Below, one piece after another: positions 25,420 to 35,672 of a stretch of 64,000 nt of DNA (its first letter is position 1; every line of letters begins with the position of its first letter). The notes below the pieces were generated by a model. That model was not told the origin of the DNA, ran no database searches, and saw nothing but the letters and a program-made list of their open reading frames with translations. This stretch comes from Mytilinidion resinicola (taxonomy: Eukaryota > Ascomycota > Dothideomycetes > Mytilinidiales > Mytilinidiaceae), in NCBI RefSeq assembly GCF_010093595.1, contig NW_022985451.1, positions 72,175-136,174 on the forward strand, in the 5' to 3' direction. Both the position numbers and the translations under genes were made by a program.

Positions 25420-26856
25420 ATGATTTCATCTCGCCAAATCTTTCTCCCATCGCAGATCTATCTGGACGACTCCCTCCCCCATTGTTCACCCTCACGATGC
25501 AGCACCGCTCCCCCAGCTCCCTCCAGGCCAGCGACGCCTAATCTGCGCCCCCTGGCTTTGGCGACGGCCATGGGCTTCGCCGCTCCCGGCGCATTGGGGC
25601 TCTCAGAGAGCCTCGCATATCGCGCCAGCTCACCACTAGCACGCTCCCCCGGCTTCCTCCTCCTGTGCCTCTCAACCTCCTCTCTCCTCGCCGCCGCCTC
25701 TGCTACACGCGCCTACAATCCCCACGCCTGGAGCACCTCATCCGCACCAACTTGCCCCGTAAGCCGCCCTTTCAGCTCCACCTGCCATGCCTCAAGCACT
25801 GCGCCGACCTATACCTACCGCATCGCCGCCTCCTACTCCGCAAAGGGGCACCGCCTCGCCCCCGAAACAAACCTCTTCACCCAGAAGCCCTTCGAAGGCC
25901 ATAAGAGCGCCCTTACCGACCTGAAAGAATGCAAGCGCCAGGCAGACGCCTCACGCCCGCGGCCGCGGAGCGGGCAAGACGCCTTCTTCGTGAGCCAAGT
26001 CGGGGCGACCTCCTCGACCGTCTTCGGTGTCGCGGACGGCGTGGGCGGGTGGGCGGACTCCGGGGTCGATCCCGCCGACTTCGCCCACGGGCTCTGCGAC
26101 TACATGGCGTGCGCTGCGCGGATGCACCCGGCGGCGTCGACGAAGCCGGGGCCGCTGCGACCCAAGGATCTCCTGCAAGTGGGCTTCGACGAGGTCATGG
26201 CGGACAAGAGCATTGTGGGCGGCGGCAGCACGGCGAGCGTGGCGCTGGGTGCGGCGGACGGCTCGGTCGAGGTTGCGAATTTGGGGGATTCGGGCTTCAT
26301 GCATTTGAGCATGCATGCTGTGAAGCACGTGTCGCGTCCGCAGACCCACGCTTTCAATACCCCGTACCAGCTTTCCAAGACGCCGGAGCGCATGCTGGTG
26401 CAGATGGCCGTGTTTGGCTCCAGCCCGCTGGCTGACTTGCCGAAGGATGCGAATATAACATCCCACCGCGTCCGTCATGGCGACGTGCTCATCTTCGCAA
26501 CGGATGGCGTGTGGGATAATCTAAGCCCACAGGACGCTCTCGGAGTCGTCAGCAAGTGCATGTTGGAGCTCGGGGCGTGGGTCGAAAAGGGGGACCAGGA
26601 GCTAGACGTCAGCGAAGACCTGGCGACGCTCACGCAAGCAAACAAGGCCACCCAGAAGGCGAATGCCAAATCCCTCCAAGCGAGGCTCGCTTTCGCTATC
26701 ACCAAGGAAGCGAAGGAGACGAGCTTGAACACCAGGCGGGATGGTCCGTTCGCCAAGGAGGTGCAGAAGTATTACCCTGAAGAGAACTGGCATGGTGGCA
26801 AGCCAGATGATATTGCAGCCGTAGTGGCTGTCGTGGTTGAGAACAGCACGGCGTAG
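25420..26856 (+). CDS. ptc7: mitochondrial PP2C-type protein phosphatase Ptc7
   Basis: A metal-dependent Ser/Thr phosphatase of the Ptc7/PPTC7 group, which acts in mitochondria and affects coenzyme Q synthesis in yeast. It is an uninterrupted frame of 478 codons. The N-terminus is rich in Ser, Arg and Ala with few acidic residues, fitting a mitochondrial presequence; the first ATG is used, but a later ATG (residue 51) is possible. The PP2C motifs appear in order: SGQDAFFVS (about 185), VADGVGGW (about 205), GGGSTASVALG and NLGDSGFM, ATDGVWDNLS, and near the end KPDDIAAVVAVVV. The Asp residues of DGVGGW, DGVWDN and PDDI are the metal ligands of the family. Confidence 0.92.
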   Translation: MISSRQIFLPSQIYLDDSLPHCSPSRCSTAPPAPSRPATPNLRPLALATAMGFAAPGALGLSESLAYRASSPLARSPGFLLLCLSTSSLLAAASATRAYNPHAWSTSSAPTCPVSRPFSSTCHASSTAPTYTYRIAASYSAKGHRLAPETNLFTQKPFEGHKSALTDLKECKRQADASRPRPRSGQDAFFVSQVGATSSTVFGVADGVGGWADSGVDPADFAHGLCDYMACAARMHPAASTKPGPLRPKDLLQVGFDEVMADKSIVGGGSTASVALGAADGSVEVANLGDSGFMHLSMHAVKHVSRPQTHAFNTPYQLSKTPERMLVQMAVFGSSPLADLPKDANITSHRVRHGDVLIFATDGVWDNLSPQDALGVVSKCMLELGAWVEKGDQELDVSEDLATLTQANKATQKANAKSLQARLAFAITKEAKETSLNTRRDGPFAKEVQKYYPEENWHGGKPDDIAAVVAVVVENSTA

Positions 26857-28338
26857 ACCGCTGTATTTGTTTCTCTCTGTGTAAGAGCTATTTGTATCAA
26901 TTCGCGAAGCATGAGCCGGGTGGCATTGGAATCAACTTTTGGGTGGCCTTTTTTCAATTCATTAAACTCGTACATATACAGTCTAGAAGGGCAATTGGGT
27001 AAAGGAATCAAATATTTATAACTCTTACGCTATCTCCATCTGTCTCAGACCCACGAGAACAGACGACGTCCCTTCTCAGCGTGGTGAGCTTCATTACACC
27101 GTCCCGGCGCTCTATTCTCCCTCTATTTCAGCTTGTTATGTCCAGCACACCCTATATTAGGCGAGGGAAATAGGCCAAGTTATAAGGCATCGAGATGTAT
27201 AAACGGGAGTCAGTCCGCGCGATCTGCACTCAATAATGGTATATTATTGCGAGACACCCTATATTAGACCGCCCGGAAGTTCAAAATGTACACTTGCTTG
27301 ACACTGCTTGAGATGCTCCAACCCACAATCAAATCTTTGGGCTAAACGGAAAGTCTGAACCATGCAGACCAGATAAAATACCGAGCGCTCGTGTCACGAC
27401 ACCCTATATGGGAGCATTACAATAGGGCAGTTAGTAGTGGATCAAAGTGTATAAATGGTAGTCAGATCGCGCAAGGTAGATTCAATTCTAGCATGTTGTT
27501 TGGGGAAGTCCTAAATCGGACCAAAGGATTAGACCAACTTACAGTATAACACACTATATGAAGGGTAGCTAGTCCGTGCGGTTTGGAGCCAGTTTTGGCA
27601 TGTTATTGGCGTGCCTTGTAACTCAAGCCACAGAAAGAAAGGCATACTAACGACGGCAGCCAGTCCACTTGAGCTCCACTTCCACTTAAGTATGATATCA
27701 ACCTGTCGAATCACTTCACTAACAAGGTGTTCATAGGCACACTTCCAATGAACGATCTCAATGCTCAAATTTGCAATCCAACACCTCTGGATTCTTAAAA
27801 GTACAAAAGCACATCCACAACTTCCACCAATAGATACACTATGTACCTACCAGCCTCCATCTAAGCACTTCCTCCCACCCAACATGGGGAATAAAAGCCT
27901 TCCAACGACATTAACACGCCGACCTGTCCGTCTCTCTCCTCCCCACGGGACCAGGTCCGCAGCCAGCACCAGTGCTGGGAGTATGTTGTGCAGAAAAAAT
28001 TGCCCTAGTGACATCAACTCCAGTGATGTCCAAAAGAAGCACCAGACATATAGACAAAAGAAAATGCTGTGCAGCGGCTGCCCAAATACGTGCAACAAAG
28101 CGTGCGTGTGTGGTGGTGGCATAGCCCAAGGTGAGGATATAAGTAACAACGAAAAGAGAAGTGCGAAAGAGCCCAAAATGGGGGGTGAGATCCTCCTCAT
28201 ACCATACGCCGTGCCTGTCCGAGGATATGCAATAAGTCCCGCAATGCACGAATTCCTAGGTACGCCGTCGCCAATGACAATGCTTTCTGCAAATTTGTCG
28301 TATGCACATATAAAAAAAAAAGTGGGGGGCCGGTTGGT
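26857..28338. other. intergenic with decayed repeats
   Basis: About 1.5 kb between the convergent ends of ptc7 and Sel1 gene B. It holds the degenerate repeat array listed separately. A 242-codon plus-strand frame at 27761-28489 overlaps the end of the Sel1 gene on the other strand and has no recognisable domain; I do not call it. Confidence 0.5.
27147..27620. repeat. degenerate tandem-like repeat array
   Basis: The core ACACCCTATAT occurs at 27147, 27254 and 27399, and as ACACACTATAT at 27549, at spacings of 107, 145 and 150 bases. The flanks also align in part: GTATAAACGGGAGTCAG (copy 1) versus GTATAAATGGTAGTCAG (copy 3), then TCCGCGCGAT versus ATCGCGCAAG, and a shared GGTAGCTAGTCC-like piece in copy 4. 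The units are clearly related but have diverged with indels. No coding content or terminal inverted repeat is visible. Confidence 0.65.
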
Positions 28339-30608
28339 CTATGTCGCAAAACTCTTCTTTCGGCCAAAGATAGTTCGCGTCCGTGACTTGTCGCGAGGCT
28401 TCTTCTCTGACGTGTCTTTCTTCGAAGAGCGACCTGATCGTGTAGACCTCGCGTCTGAGGATGCGTCGTCCATGTACTTCTCCTTATAGATCCTGGTTTC
28501 ACGTTAGAATGATGAGATATGCAGTGTTCTGAGAGGACTTGCCAACTGTTCCCAGCCATGCTCACTCCCTTCGCTTCTGCCATTCGGTAAAATTTCGCCG
28601 CTTTCTTCATGTCCTTCTTGCATCCGACCCCCTGTGCATAACAAAAACCAGCCTCGGTGAGGGCATCTGGGTCTCCCCAGTTTCCAGCAATTTCATAGCA
28701 CCGCAATGCCAGAGTTTTATCTTGCTGAATACCCCATCCGTTTGCGTACGATTGAGCAAGCTCATATATGGAATATGCAAATTGGGCTTTATGAGTCTTG
28801 CGTTCCATGATATCCGAGGGTTTGCCTTGTTTGGTCTGGTCCTCGTCCTCAGCTACCTCTAGCTGGGCAATGTCGACAGCACGGCGTAGCCATGACACAC
28901 CTTCGGCTTCGTTCTTGCGCATACCCCATCCATGGCGGCAGGCAAGGGCATACAGGAGCATTCCGGTTGGGAGGCCAGCCTTCGCAGCAAGGCGAAGGTG
29001 GTAGGTTGACTCTTTCAGAGACCCAGCTTCATGGCAGGCAATCCCACGGTCCAGATGCTGTTCAGCAGTAACCTCACCAGAACCGGTAGGCCGGTTTGGC
29101 CGGATTGTACTATTGCTAGATGTGAGTGAAGGCGCACCGTGACGTTCTGCTGATGAGGTACGAGACACCGCAGCTGGCGGTGCGGGTTGACTTCTAGGTC
29201 TGTCCATAGAGCGAGGTGGTGATGGTGGTGAAGGTGGCCGTGTCCGCGATGTAGGTGCGTTGCTAGGACCATTGCCGTTTTGAGGTTGGTCCCATTGGAT
29301 CTGCTTGTTTAAGAAATCAGCTGCGTTGATTGACTCTCGCTGAGGTTCTCGTCCACGGGGTAGATCAAATCGGGAATAGGTATAAGCTGGTACCGGGTGG
29401 TTCTGCGAGTCTGACGATCTGCGGAAGTCTTCGCTAGTCATGCTCACAGGGGTGTGCACGACGTCGTTTGAATAATTCGTGAGAGGACTGTCATTGGCAT
29501 ACTGCCTTGAACTGTCAAAAGAAGGCCTCATCATGGCGCTCTCGTCTGACGTTTGCCGAGAGGGCCCTTCAAATGAGGGCCGGATGTCAAAGGAAGGCCG
29601 GCTAGCACTGCTGAGTGGCCGAGAAAAGTTGAAAGCAGGGCGAGGTAGTTGTGTGCCCCCAACCGAATATTCGGATGATATAGAAGGCGACCGAGGAATA
29701 GAATTATTGATGAATGGGGATCCTGGAGAGTAAGGGTGTGAGAAAGAAGAATTTGTAGACATTTGTCGTCGCGGAAGTGAGTCGTATGAGCCTCCTAGGG
29801 ACATGCCCTCGACTTCATCTGAGCTGTCGCCGGGAACCGAGCGGATGCTAGGGGAAACGCGAGGTGACCTTGACGGTGCCGGAGACCGTGGTGGCTGAAG
29901 AGCATTTGATCCATAGCCTCGTGCAGCCACGGAATCAATAGCAAGTGTACTTTGCTTAGGAGCCTGTTTAGAAGTGAACGGGTATGTTGCATTTTGGCCG
30001 AGATGTGAACCAGGGGTGACTGGAGTAGCTTCTTGGACGGGCCCTATACGGGGCTCCGCTGGCATTGGCGAATGTGTCCTAGATATGGCGAAGTAGTCCT
30101 GGTGGTTAGGCACGGGTTGCTCCCCCTCGTCTACCTTTGACAGGTTATTCCGAAAGGGGAAGGTCTTCTCATACGGCGCCTCATCCGACTGAATCTGAGG
30201 GTAGAAAGACTTGTGCTTGTTGTCTGGCCGAGTTTCGCGTGCGCTCTGGGGCGTGTGTTCTTCCTGGAACTCTGGCTCGTCTGGCTCGTCCTGGAATGGC
30301 AGCGATTGAGAGTTGGTAGACTCCCCCGATATGGATCGAAAGAAGTCCGGGCGGTTCCCAAACTCGTTGGCGATGGTGAGCGGCGGCAGCCTGCTAATAC
30401 GACGCCCACCACTGTTCTTCCTGTCAAACTCCTGGGCGAGCAATCGACCTCGAAGCGCAAGCGCATCCAAGGGCGAGAGGGCTGGAGGAACGCCGCCAGA
30501 CGTCGGACTGGGCAAATCGTTCATGACGAAGTCGGGGTTGCGCGATTGTTGCGCATCGTGGTTGGACTGGAAGGCCAGATTGTCCGGGCGGTCCAGGCGA
30601 TTAACCAT
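28339..30608 (-). CDS. Sel1-like repeat protein B
   Basis: Two exons, 28543-30608 and 28339-28492, give 739 residues. The intron is 50 nt and starts with GC (GCAAGT...CCAG); this is the only joining that yields the family's GNSW-IYKEKY continuation. The first 480 residues are Ser/Pro-rich and probably disordered, with many SP and TP sites. The Sel1 region follows: EQHLDRGIACHEAG, ACRHGWGMRKNEAEGVSWL, YANGWGIQQDKTLALRCYE and FCYAQGVGCKKDMKKAAKF. The new C-terminus is basic and ends KKSFAT, with no CaaX box, unlike Skt5. The nearest named relatives are probably yeast Dsf2 and fission-yeast Nif1 (a regulator of a cell-cycle kinase); this is tentative. Confidence 0.85.
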
Positions 30609-31508
30609 GGCTATATTAAAGGCGGATTACTAGGAGGGCGGGCGGTGGTGTTGTGTGGGCGCGGTGCCGGCGAGACCATAGGGAGGGAGGCTGTGGCAGG
30701 CGGTGGCGACAGCGCAGGGCGATGTCAGGAGAAGCGGTTAAACGTTGAAGAGGGGTGCCAAGAGCCGGACACGTAGCGACAGTGTGCAGAGGAGAAGCTG
30801 CGAACGACGGCATGCGTAGAGGAGGGGTGTGGGCAAGCAGGCCAGGAACGAAGAGCGAGGGACATGGTCTCGTGAAGCTGAGAATACGGGGTGTGCCAAG
30901 CTCAGGAGAAGACGGAGCCGTTATTGCAAGGTTCGATGCAACACCACCACCACAGCCAATCGCAGGCTCTCGGGCCCGTGCCGAGCAATCTGTGGAGAAC
31001 AGCCCGCAAATAATCACTCGCAGCGCGGATCTGGGTCCAAATTGCCCGTCGGCGCTGTCTTGGCACGCTGCTGACTTTTTCTTATGAATATCACGCCTGT
31101 GAAGGATGCGGGAAGCGGACTCCCAGCCAGCACGTTCAATTCCGAAAATAGCAATACATAGCCTCTTGCTCAGCATTGCTCTGTTACGTCACTGTCCTGC
31201 AGCAAGTCACGACCCATTCGAGGTTAGTGGCCTCGGTTTCCGTGGTCAAACGCTTCACGCTTCACGCTTCACCGAACAGCGGTTCGCTAGAGAAGAGCTT
31301 GTTTCCATACGTGGTACAGAACATGGATGACAGGAGATTCCTCGAACGGTCCATCGCTCACCGCATCGATCCACTTCCAATTCGCCATTAGTCCCCGTGG
31401 AAATACAGAGCTTCCACGACCCGAGAACACATCCCCGTTGCCTGCCGTGCTCTCGTCGAAGCAGAGCCGAGTTCCACGCCATAGCTCCTAAGCACCGCAC
31501 CCATTACC
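30609..31508. other. intergenic, promoter side of Sel1 gene B
   Basis: 900 bp with no supported gene. It contains a tandem of three CTTCACG heptamers at about 31251-31273. Frames on both strands here are open over 60-180 codons, but they overlap one another and show no motif. Confidence 0.45.
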
Positions 31509-33004
31509 TCACACAACCGACTCGACCTTCTCCCACGACTGCGTGCTATCTTCCAATTGCGGCTCGGCCACCTCCTCCAGTGACACGCGCCGTATCCCCA
31601 GCATCCATCCCACCAGCCCTGCCGGAACCCAATTACCCACCACGTCATACGCCACGCTCCCTCGTCCCACCCTCCACACCTTCCGCGGATGCTTCTGCGT
31701 CAGCGCGTCGAAAACAGCATTGTGCAGCTCTCGCAGCGCGCTTCCTGACGCCGCACTGCCATGCTCGTTGAATAGCCCTTTGCTCCCCGCAATCCGGCTC
31801 TGCGTCACGTAGTTGTGCGCATAGTGTGCCCTCGCCGATGCCGGCCAAGTGTAGGTCTTGGGTCCACCGATGGACTGGAGGTGTTGCTTTCCGCCCACGC
31901 TTCCGTAGTCGAATGTTCCCAGCTTGAATTGGCACACGTCAATCCCTAGAGTGCCTAGTTCCCCCCTAAGGGATGTTGTGAACCCCTCAAGCGCCCCCAC
32001 GACGGCACTCTCAACTCCGTGGAATGGTGGTCTTAGTGACGAGACAATACTGGGTGTGAGGACTAGCACTCGCGCTTTGAATTCGCAGATAGTAGGTAAG
32101 AATGCTTGGGTCGTTGCAATCGTACTCAGCACCTTTGCGTTGAGGGCATCTGACCAGAGCTCCGGGGAGACTGTCTCGATCGGACCCGAAGGGTATATAA
32201 GATCCGGCACGAGGATAAGACCGTTGAAATGAAGGTTATGTGGGGAGGCTCCTGCGAAGGCAAGATGTGGACTCAAAAGTAGGTTGTTAAATCGCTCGAT
32301 TGCTTCCTGTGCGTTTAGCGTCTACACCATGGGTTAGCATCGTGGTCGAAGAGGCCAGTAGTGTACCTACATCAACAATATCAAGATTTAGTGGCCTGAT
32401 GTCTACCCGTGCTTCGCTTTGCACTGTCTGCTCCTCTTCCACACTGTTTACGACGACGTACACGATAAATCCCCGCCGTTCGAGATCCAGCGATATCGAC
32501 TTAGTAATGGGTGAGCTCGGGGGTCCAGCAATCACTGCATTCATCAGTCTCCGTCATAATGCCCAATATAAGCAGACTTCATACCGACAACCTCCCGCCT
32601 TGCGCCGTTGCTAGCCCTCCTCGCCCTCCGCTTCCGGCTGTATGTCTTCTTCTTCCTGTAGATCAGGAACGACCCGGTTCCGACAAACGCAACAAGCGCT
32701 GCAGTCACCGCTCGGTTTTTTGATATCCAGTCCTGCACACGTTCGAGGTATCCGGGTGGTATTCGGGAGAATGCGCGTGGTGGGGGTGGAGGGGGCCGGA
32801 CCGCCTGTGGAAGCCAGTCGGCATCTTCAAGTTGCTTTCTTATAGTACCTGCTACCCAGGCAATGTGTTGGTTTGTGTAGTCGGCGACGCCATTGCCGAT
32901 CTTCTCGGCGCTGTTGAAGATCTAGAGATGTTAACGAAAGCGTCTTTGAGGATACTCGAGGGTGGTCTCACGCTATCAAGGAAGTGTTGGTCGTCGGCCG
33001 TCAT
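31509..33004 (-). CDS. DUF1776 family protein (SDR-like, membrane-anchored)
   Basis: Four exons (32972-33004, 32585-32921, 32371-32534, 31509-32321) give 448 residues; the three introns are 49-50 nt each. The start at 33004 encodes MTADDQHFLDS, continued by IFNSAEKIGNGVADY. A single hydrophobic segment (AVTAALVAFVGTGSFLIYRK) precedes a very basic stretch. The C-terminal domain begins VVVIAGPPSSPITKSISLDLERRGFIVY, a Rossmann-like start in which the dehydrogenase glycine motif is replaced by GPPSSP, and continues with an SDR-like fold (LILVPDLIYPSGPIE, RVLVLTPSIVSSL, GALEGFTTSLRGELG). The fungal DUF1776 family includes yeast YNL181W; its reaction is unknown to me. Divergent from wss1. Confidence 0.85.
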
Positions 33005-33608
33005 GGCTGCTGACTTTCGGGAGAAAAAAGTATTAATAAATATAGAGCTCGATGGCTACAAGAAACAACAGAAGAGACGTTGGAGATGGAGCTTCACGAT
33101 GATGGAAGGGCCGTGGTGCATCGTCGTCATGGCGGGAGTTGTGGTGTTATCGCCGAGCACGTGACCCTTACTTATAGTGGTCTGCGTTGATTGGCGATGG
33201 CAATGCTGGGTCCTTCAGCCTCGCCGTCAGCGACGACATTTGGGGGCCTCGAACCAGGTATAACTGTATAGGGTTGACTCTAACAGATAGCAACGCGTTC
33301 TCGAGGACTGGTTGCCCTAAATCTCCAGCGACCGCTTTCCCTCACAATACCTAGCTTTCTCATCAGCGTCGTGAATGCAGCTTACGTGGCCGAGTTTGCC
33401 TTCGCGGACGTAACCTCTTCCATAATCCTCTTCTATGTCTTTCCATGCTGTCTCGCCCTTGAGCTTCTCTTTTCACTGAGTTGCTCATTCTCAGATTTCC
33501 TCTTCATCAAACCCCAGCTGCGGCCCACCGACTAAGGCCTGCGCGAAGCCCCGCCTCCGTACAAAGGCATTTTTAATTCCACATTTATTGACTAGCTTCT
33601 GAAACACC
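33005..33608. promoter_or_regulatory. shared upstream region of the DUF1776 gene and wss1
   Basis: 604 bp between divergent starts, with no supported gene. It should contain both promoters. No element can be named with confidence. Confidence 0.4.
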
Positions 33609-35140
33609 ATGAGCCGCACAGGTGGATCTGCAAACATGAGGGAGATCGACTCCCATTTCGATGCTTACGAGCATATGAAGCACCTTCCGCGTGAGCAGGA
33701 GGCTCTTATCATGCTTCGCAAGGCTGCCTCGGCGGCTAAGCCTATGATGAGGAAGCGCGGTTGGAAAGTAGGAACTCTGGCCGAGTTTCTACCAGATACA
33801 GAGAACTTGCTAGGTAAGAAACGTATCACGCAACCTAGGGCTTAGCCTGATTATCTTCTAGGGCTCAATGTCAACAAGACAGAGAGAATTCTACTTCGGC
33901 TTCGTTACCACCATGATTCCCGACAGTTCCTCCCACTGGAGCAAGTTATAGATACACTACTCCACGAGTAAGACCCCAACGAACCCAACACGTGCTGACT
34001 ACTAACGCATATAGATTATCACATATCATATGGGGACCGCACGACCAAAATTTCCAAAACTGCTGGAATGAGCTTCGCGATGAGCATCAGTCTCTTCTTG
34101 CCAAGGGGTATACCGGCGAGGGCTTCCTGGGACAGGGCAAGAAACTGGGCGGAAAACGTGTCCCCTTGACTGAAATGCGGCGACAAGCTCGCGCTGCCGC
34201 TGAAAAGCGACGCTCGATCAGCGCAATCACTGCTGGCTCTGGGAGGAAGCTCGGTGGCTCGCCTGTTACTCCCGGTGTTGATATGCGGAAGGTTATTGCC
34301 GATGCTGCAGCTCGACGAAACTCGATCACTGAAGGTTGTGCCTCTGGTAGCAAAGAGGCAGGCAAACTGTCAACAGATGCATCGAAGGTTGGCTTCCGAA
34401 CAAAGGCCGAAGAAGACGATGCAAATGATCGTGCTATTGCACAAGCTCTACGAGAACTCATGGAAGAAGAAGAAATGACGAGGCTAGATGAACTCTATGC
34501 ACCAAGCGGAGCTGGAGGCCTAGCATGGGACCGCGAAAACGGCCTTTCATTCGACGACCTCTCACAACCTCAATCTCCAGGTCTGAGCTGGAACAAAGAG
34601 AAGGGCTTAATACTGGACCATCCAAATCCACCTAACCGCAACAGCCGTCCAGTTTCACGACTCCTCACCGAGAACCCCGGCCCCTTTCGAACACCATCAT
34701 CCTCAACAACCTCATCAGCCAATCGCGCCAGCAGACCCCCCTCTCGCCTCATTTCCGAAGACGAAGAACAGCGACGTCGTTCAAAGGCCCTCCCGAGCAT
34801 CCCCGCCTTTGAGCAACCCCTCGAGCCTGTGCCGTCCAGCGACCCAGATAAGTGGGCATGTCCGCAATGCACACTACTAAACCACCTCAACTTCCTCAGC
34901 TGCGAAGCCTGTGGGCTGGAGCAGCCGCCTCAGCCGATACCCAGGAACAAGCGGTATGGACCCGCGCAGCGTCCACCACTGCCGAAGGCTCCACCAGCGG
35001 CTAGTTTGCGGGGACCGGGTGCTACGCCTTTCGAACCAGCGAAAGGACGGATTGGGTGGAATTGTTTGAATTGTGGGACGTTTATGGAGAATCAGTGGTG
35101 GACGTGTTCGTTGTGCGGAACTATGAAGGCAGAGTCATGA
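33609..35140 (+). CDS. wss1: DNA-protein crosslink protease Wss1 (WLM metalloprotease)
   Basis: Wss1 cleaves proteins covalently trapped on DNA; in animals SPRTN does this work. Three exons (introns 33814-33861 and 33968-34014) give 478 residues. The WLM domain fills residues of about 10-140. The zinc site HELSHIIWGPH at 103-113 (HExxH plus a third His) is built across the second intron. A charged middle follows with two short repeats of the type GLAWDRENGLSFDD and GLSWNKEKGLILD. Two RanBP2-type zinc fingers close the protein: WACPQC...CEAC at about 382-408 and WNCLNC...CSLC at about 453-475. All catalytic residues are present, so the gene looks intact. Confidence 0.93.
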
Positions 35141-35672
35141 GGGGTGGTGGGAGGTTTACGAAGTCATGAACGCGACAACTTGGGGGCAATATATCTTTAT
35201 CAAGGTACCTGGATAGCGACGGCGTAAGGAATATCTTGATTCCTTGGGGATTGGTGGTCCGCGCCGGGTGGTAATAAGCAGCGGAATAGCAGGATTCAAT
35301 CCACTCTTACGCTCACGTGGGTTGATTCGTAATGCAGGGGCAAGATGTGACGCATGATGCTTCGGGTTTAAGGTTTTGCTGTGCAATCACAATAGTTCTC
35401 ATTCTACTCTTTCCTTGTGCTCAATTGCTCCTCCACTATTACCTGCTGTTGTGTCTTATCAGCTACGCACTCAGCTGCAATTCCCCCCCTCCCTTCACCC
35501 ACCCATCCTAGGTTTTTCCCAAGAGCCCATGTGGTACGTGTGGCAGAATCATTGCTGATTCCATGATGCAATACCACCAGAATACGTCCCATCTCACTGC
35601 ACCACTGTCTGAGGGGCTTCAGCGCATTATCAGAAATCAGTATGAAATGTACATATCTAGATAGCTTTCTGT
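35141..35672. other. intergenic between convergent wss1 and tel2
   Basis: 532 bp holding two 3' flanks. No gene, RNA or repeat recognised. Confidence 0.45.

Noticed and set aside
27761..28489. 242-codon plus-strand frame
   Set aside because: It overlaps the 3' exon of Sel1 gene B on the opposite strand and has no domain. Retained only as intergenic content.
28197..28542. Continuation of the Sel1 gene B frame through its intron
   Set aside because: Reading through gives a C-terminus unlike the paralogue; splicing at GCAAGT gives GNSW-IYKEKY, matching Sel1 gene A.
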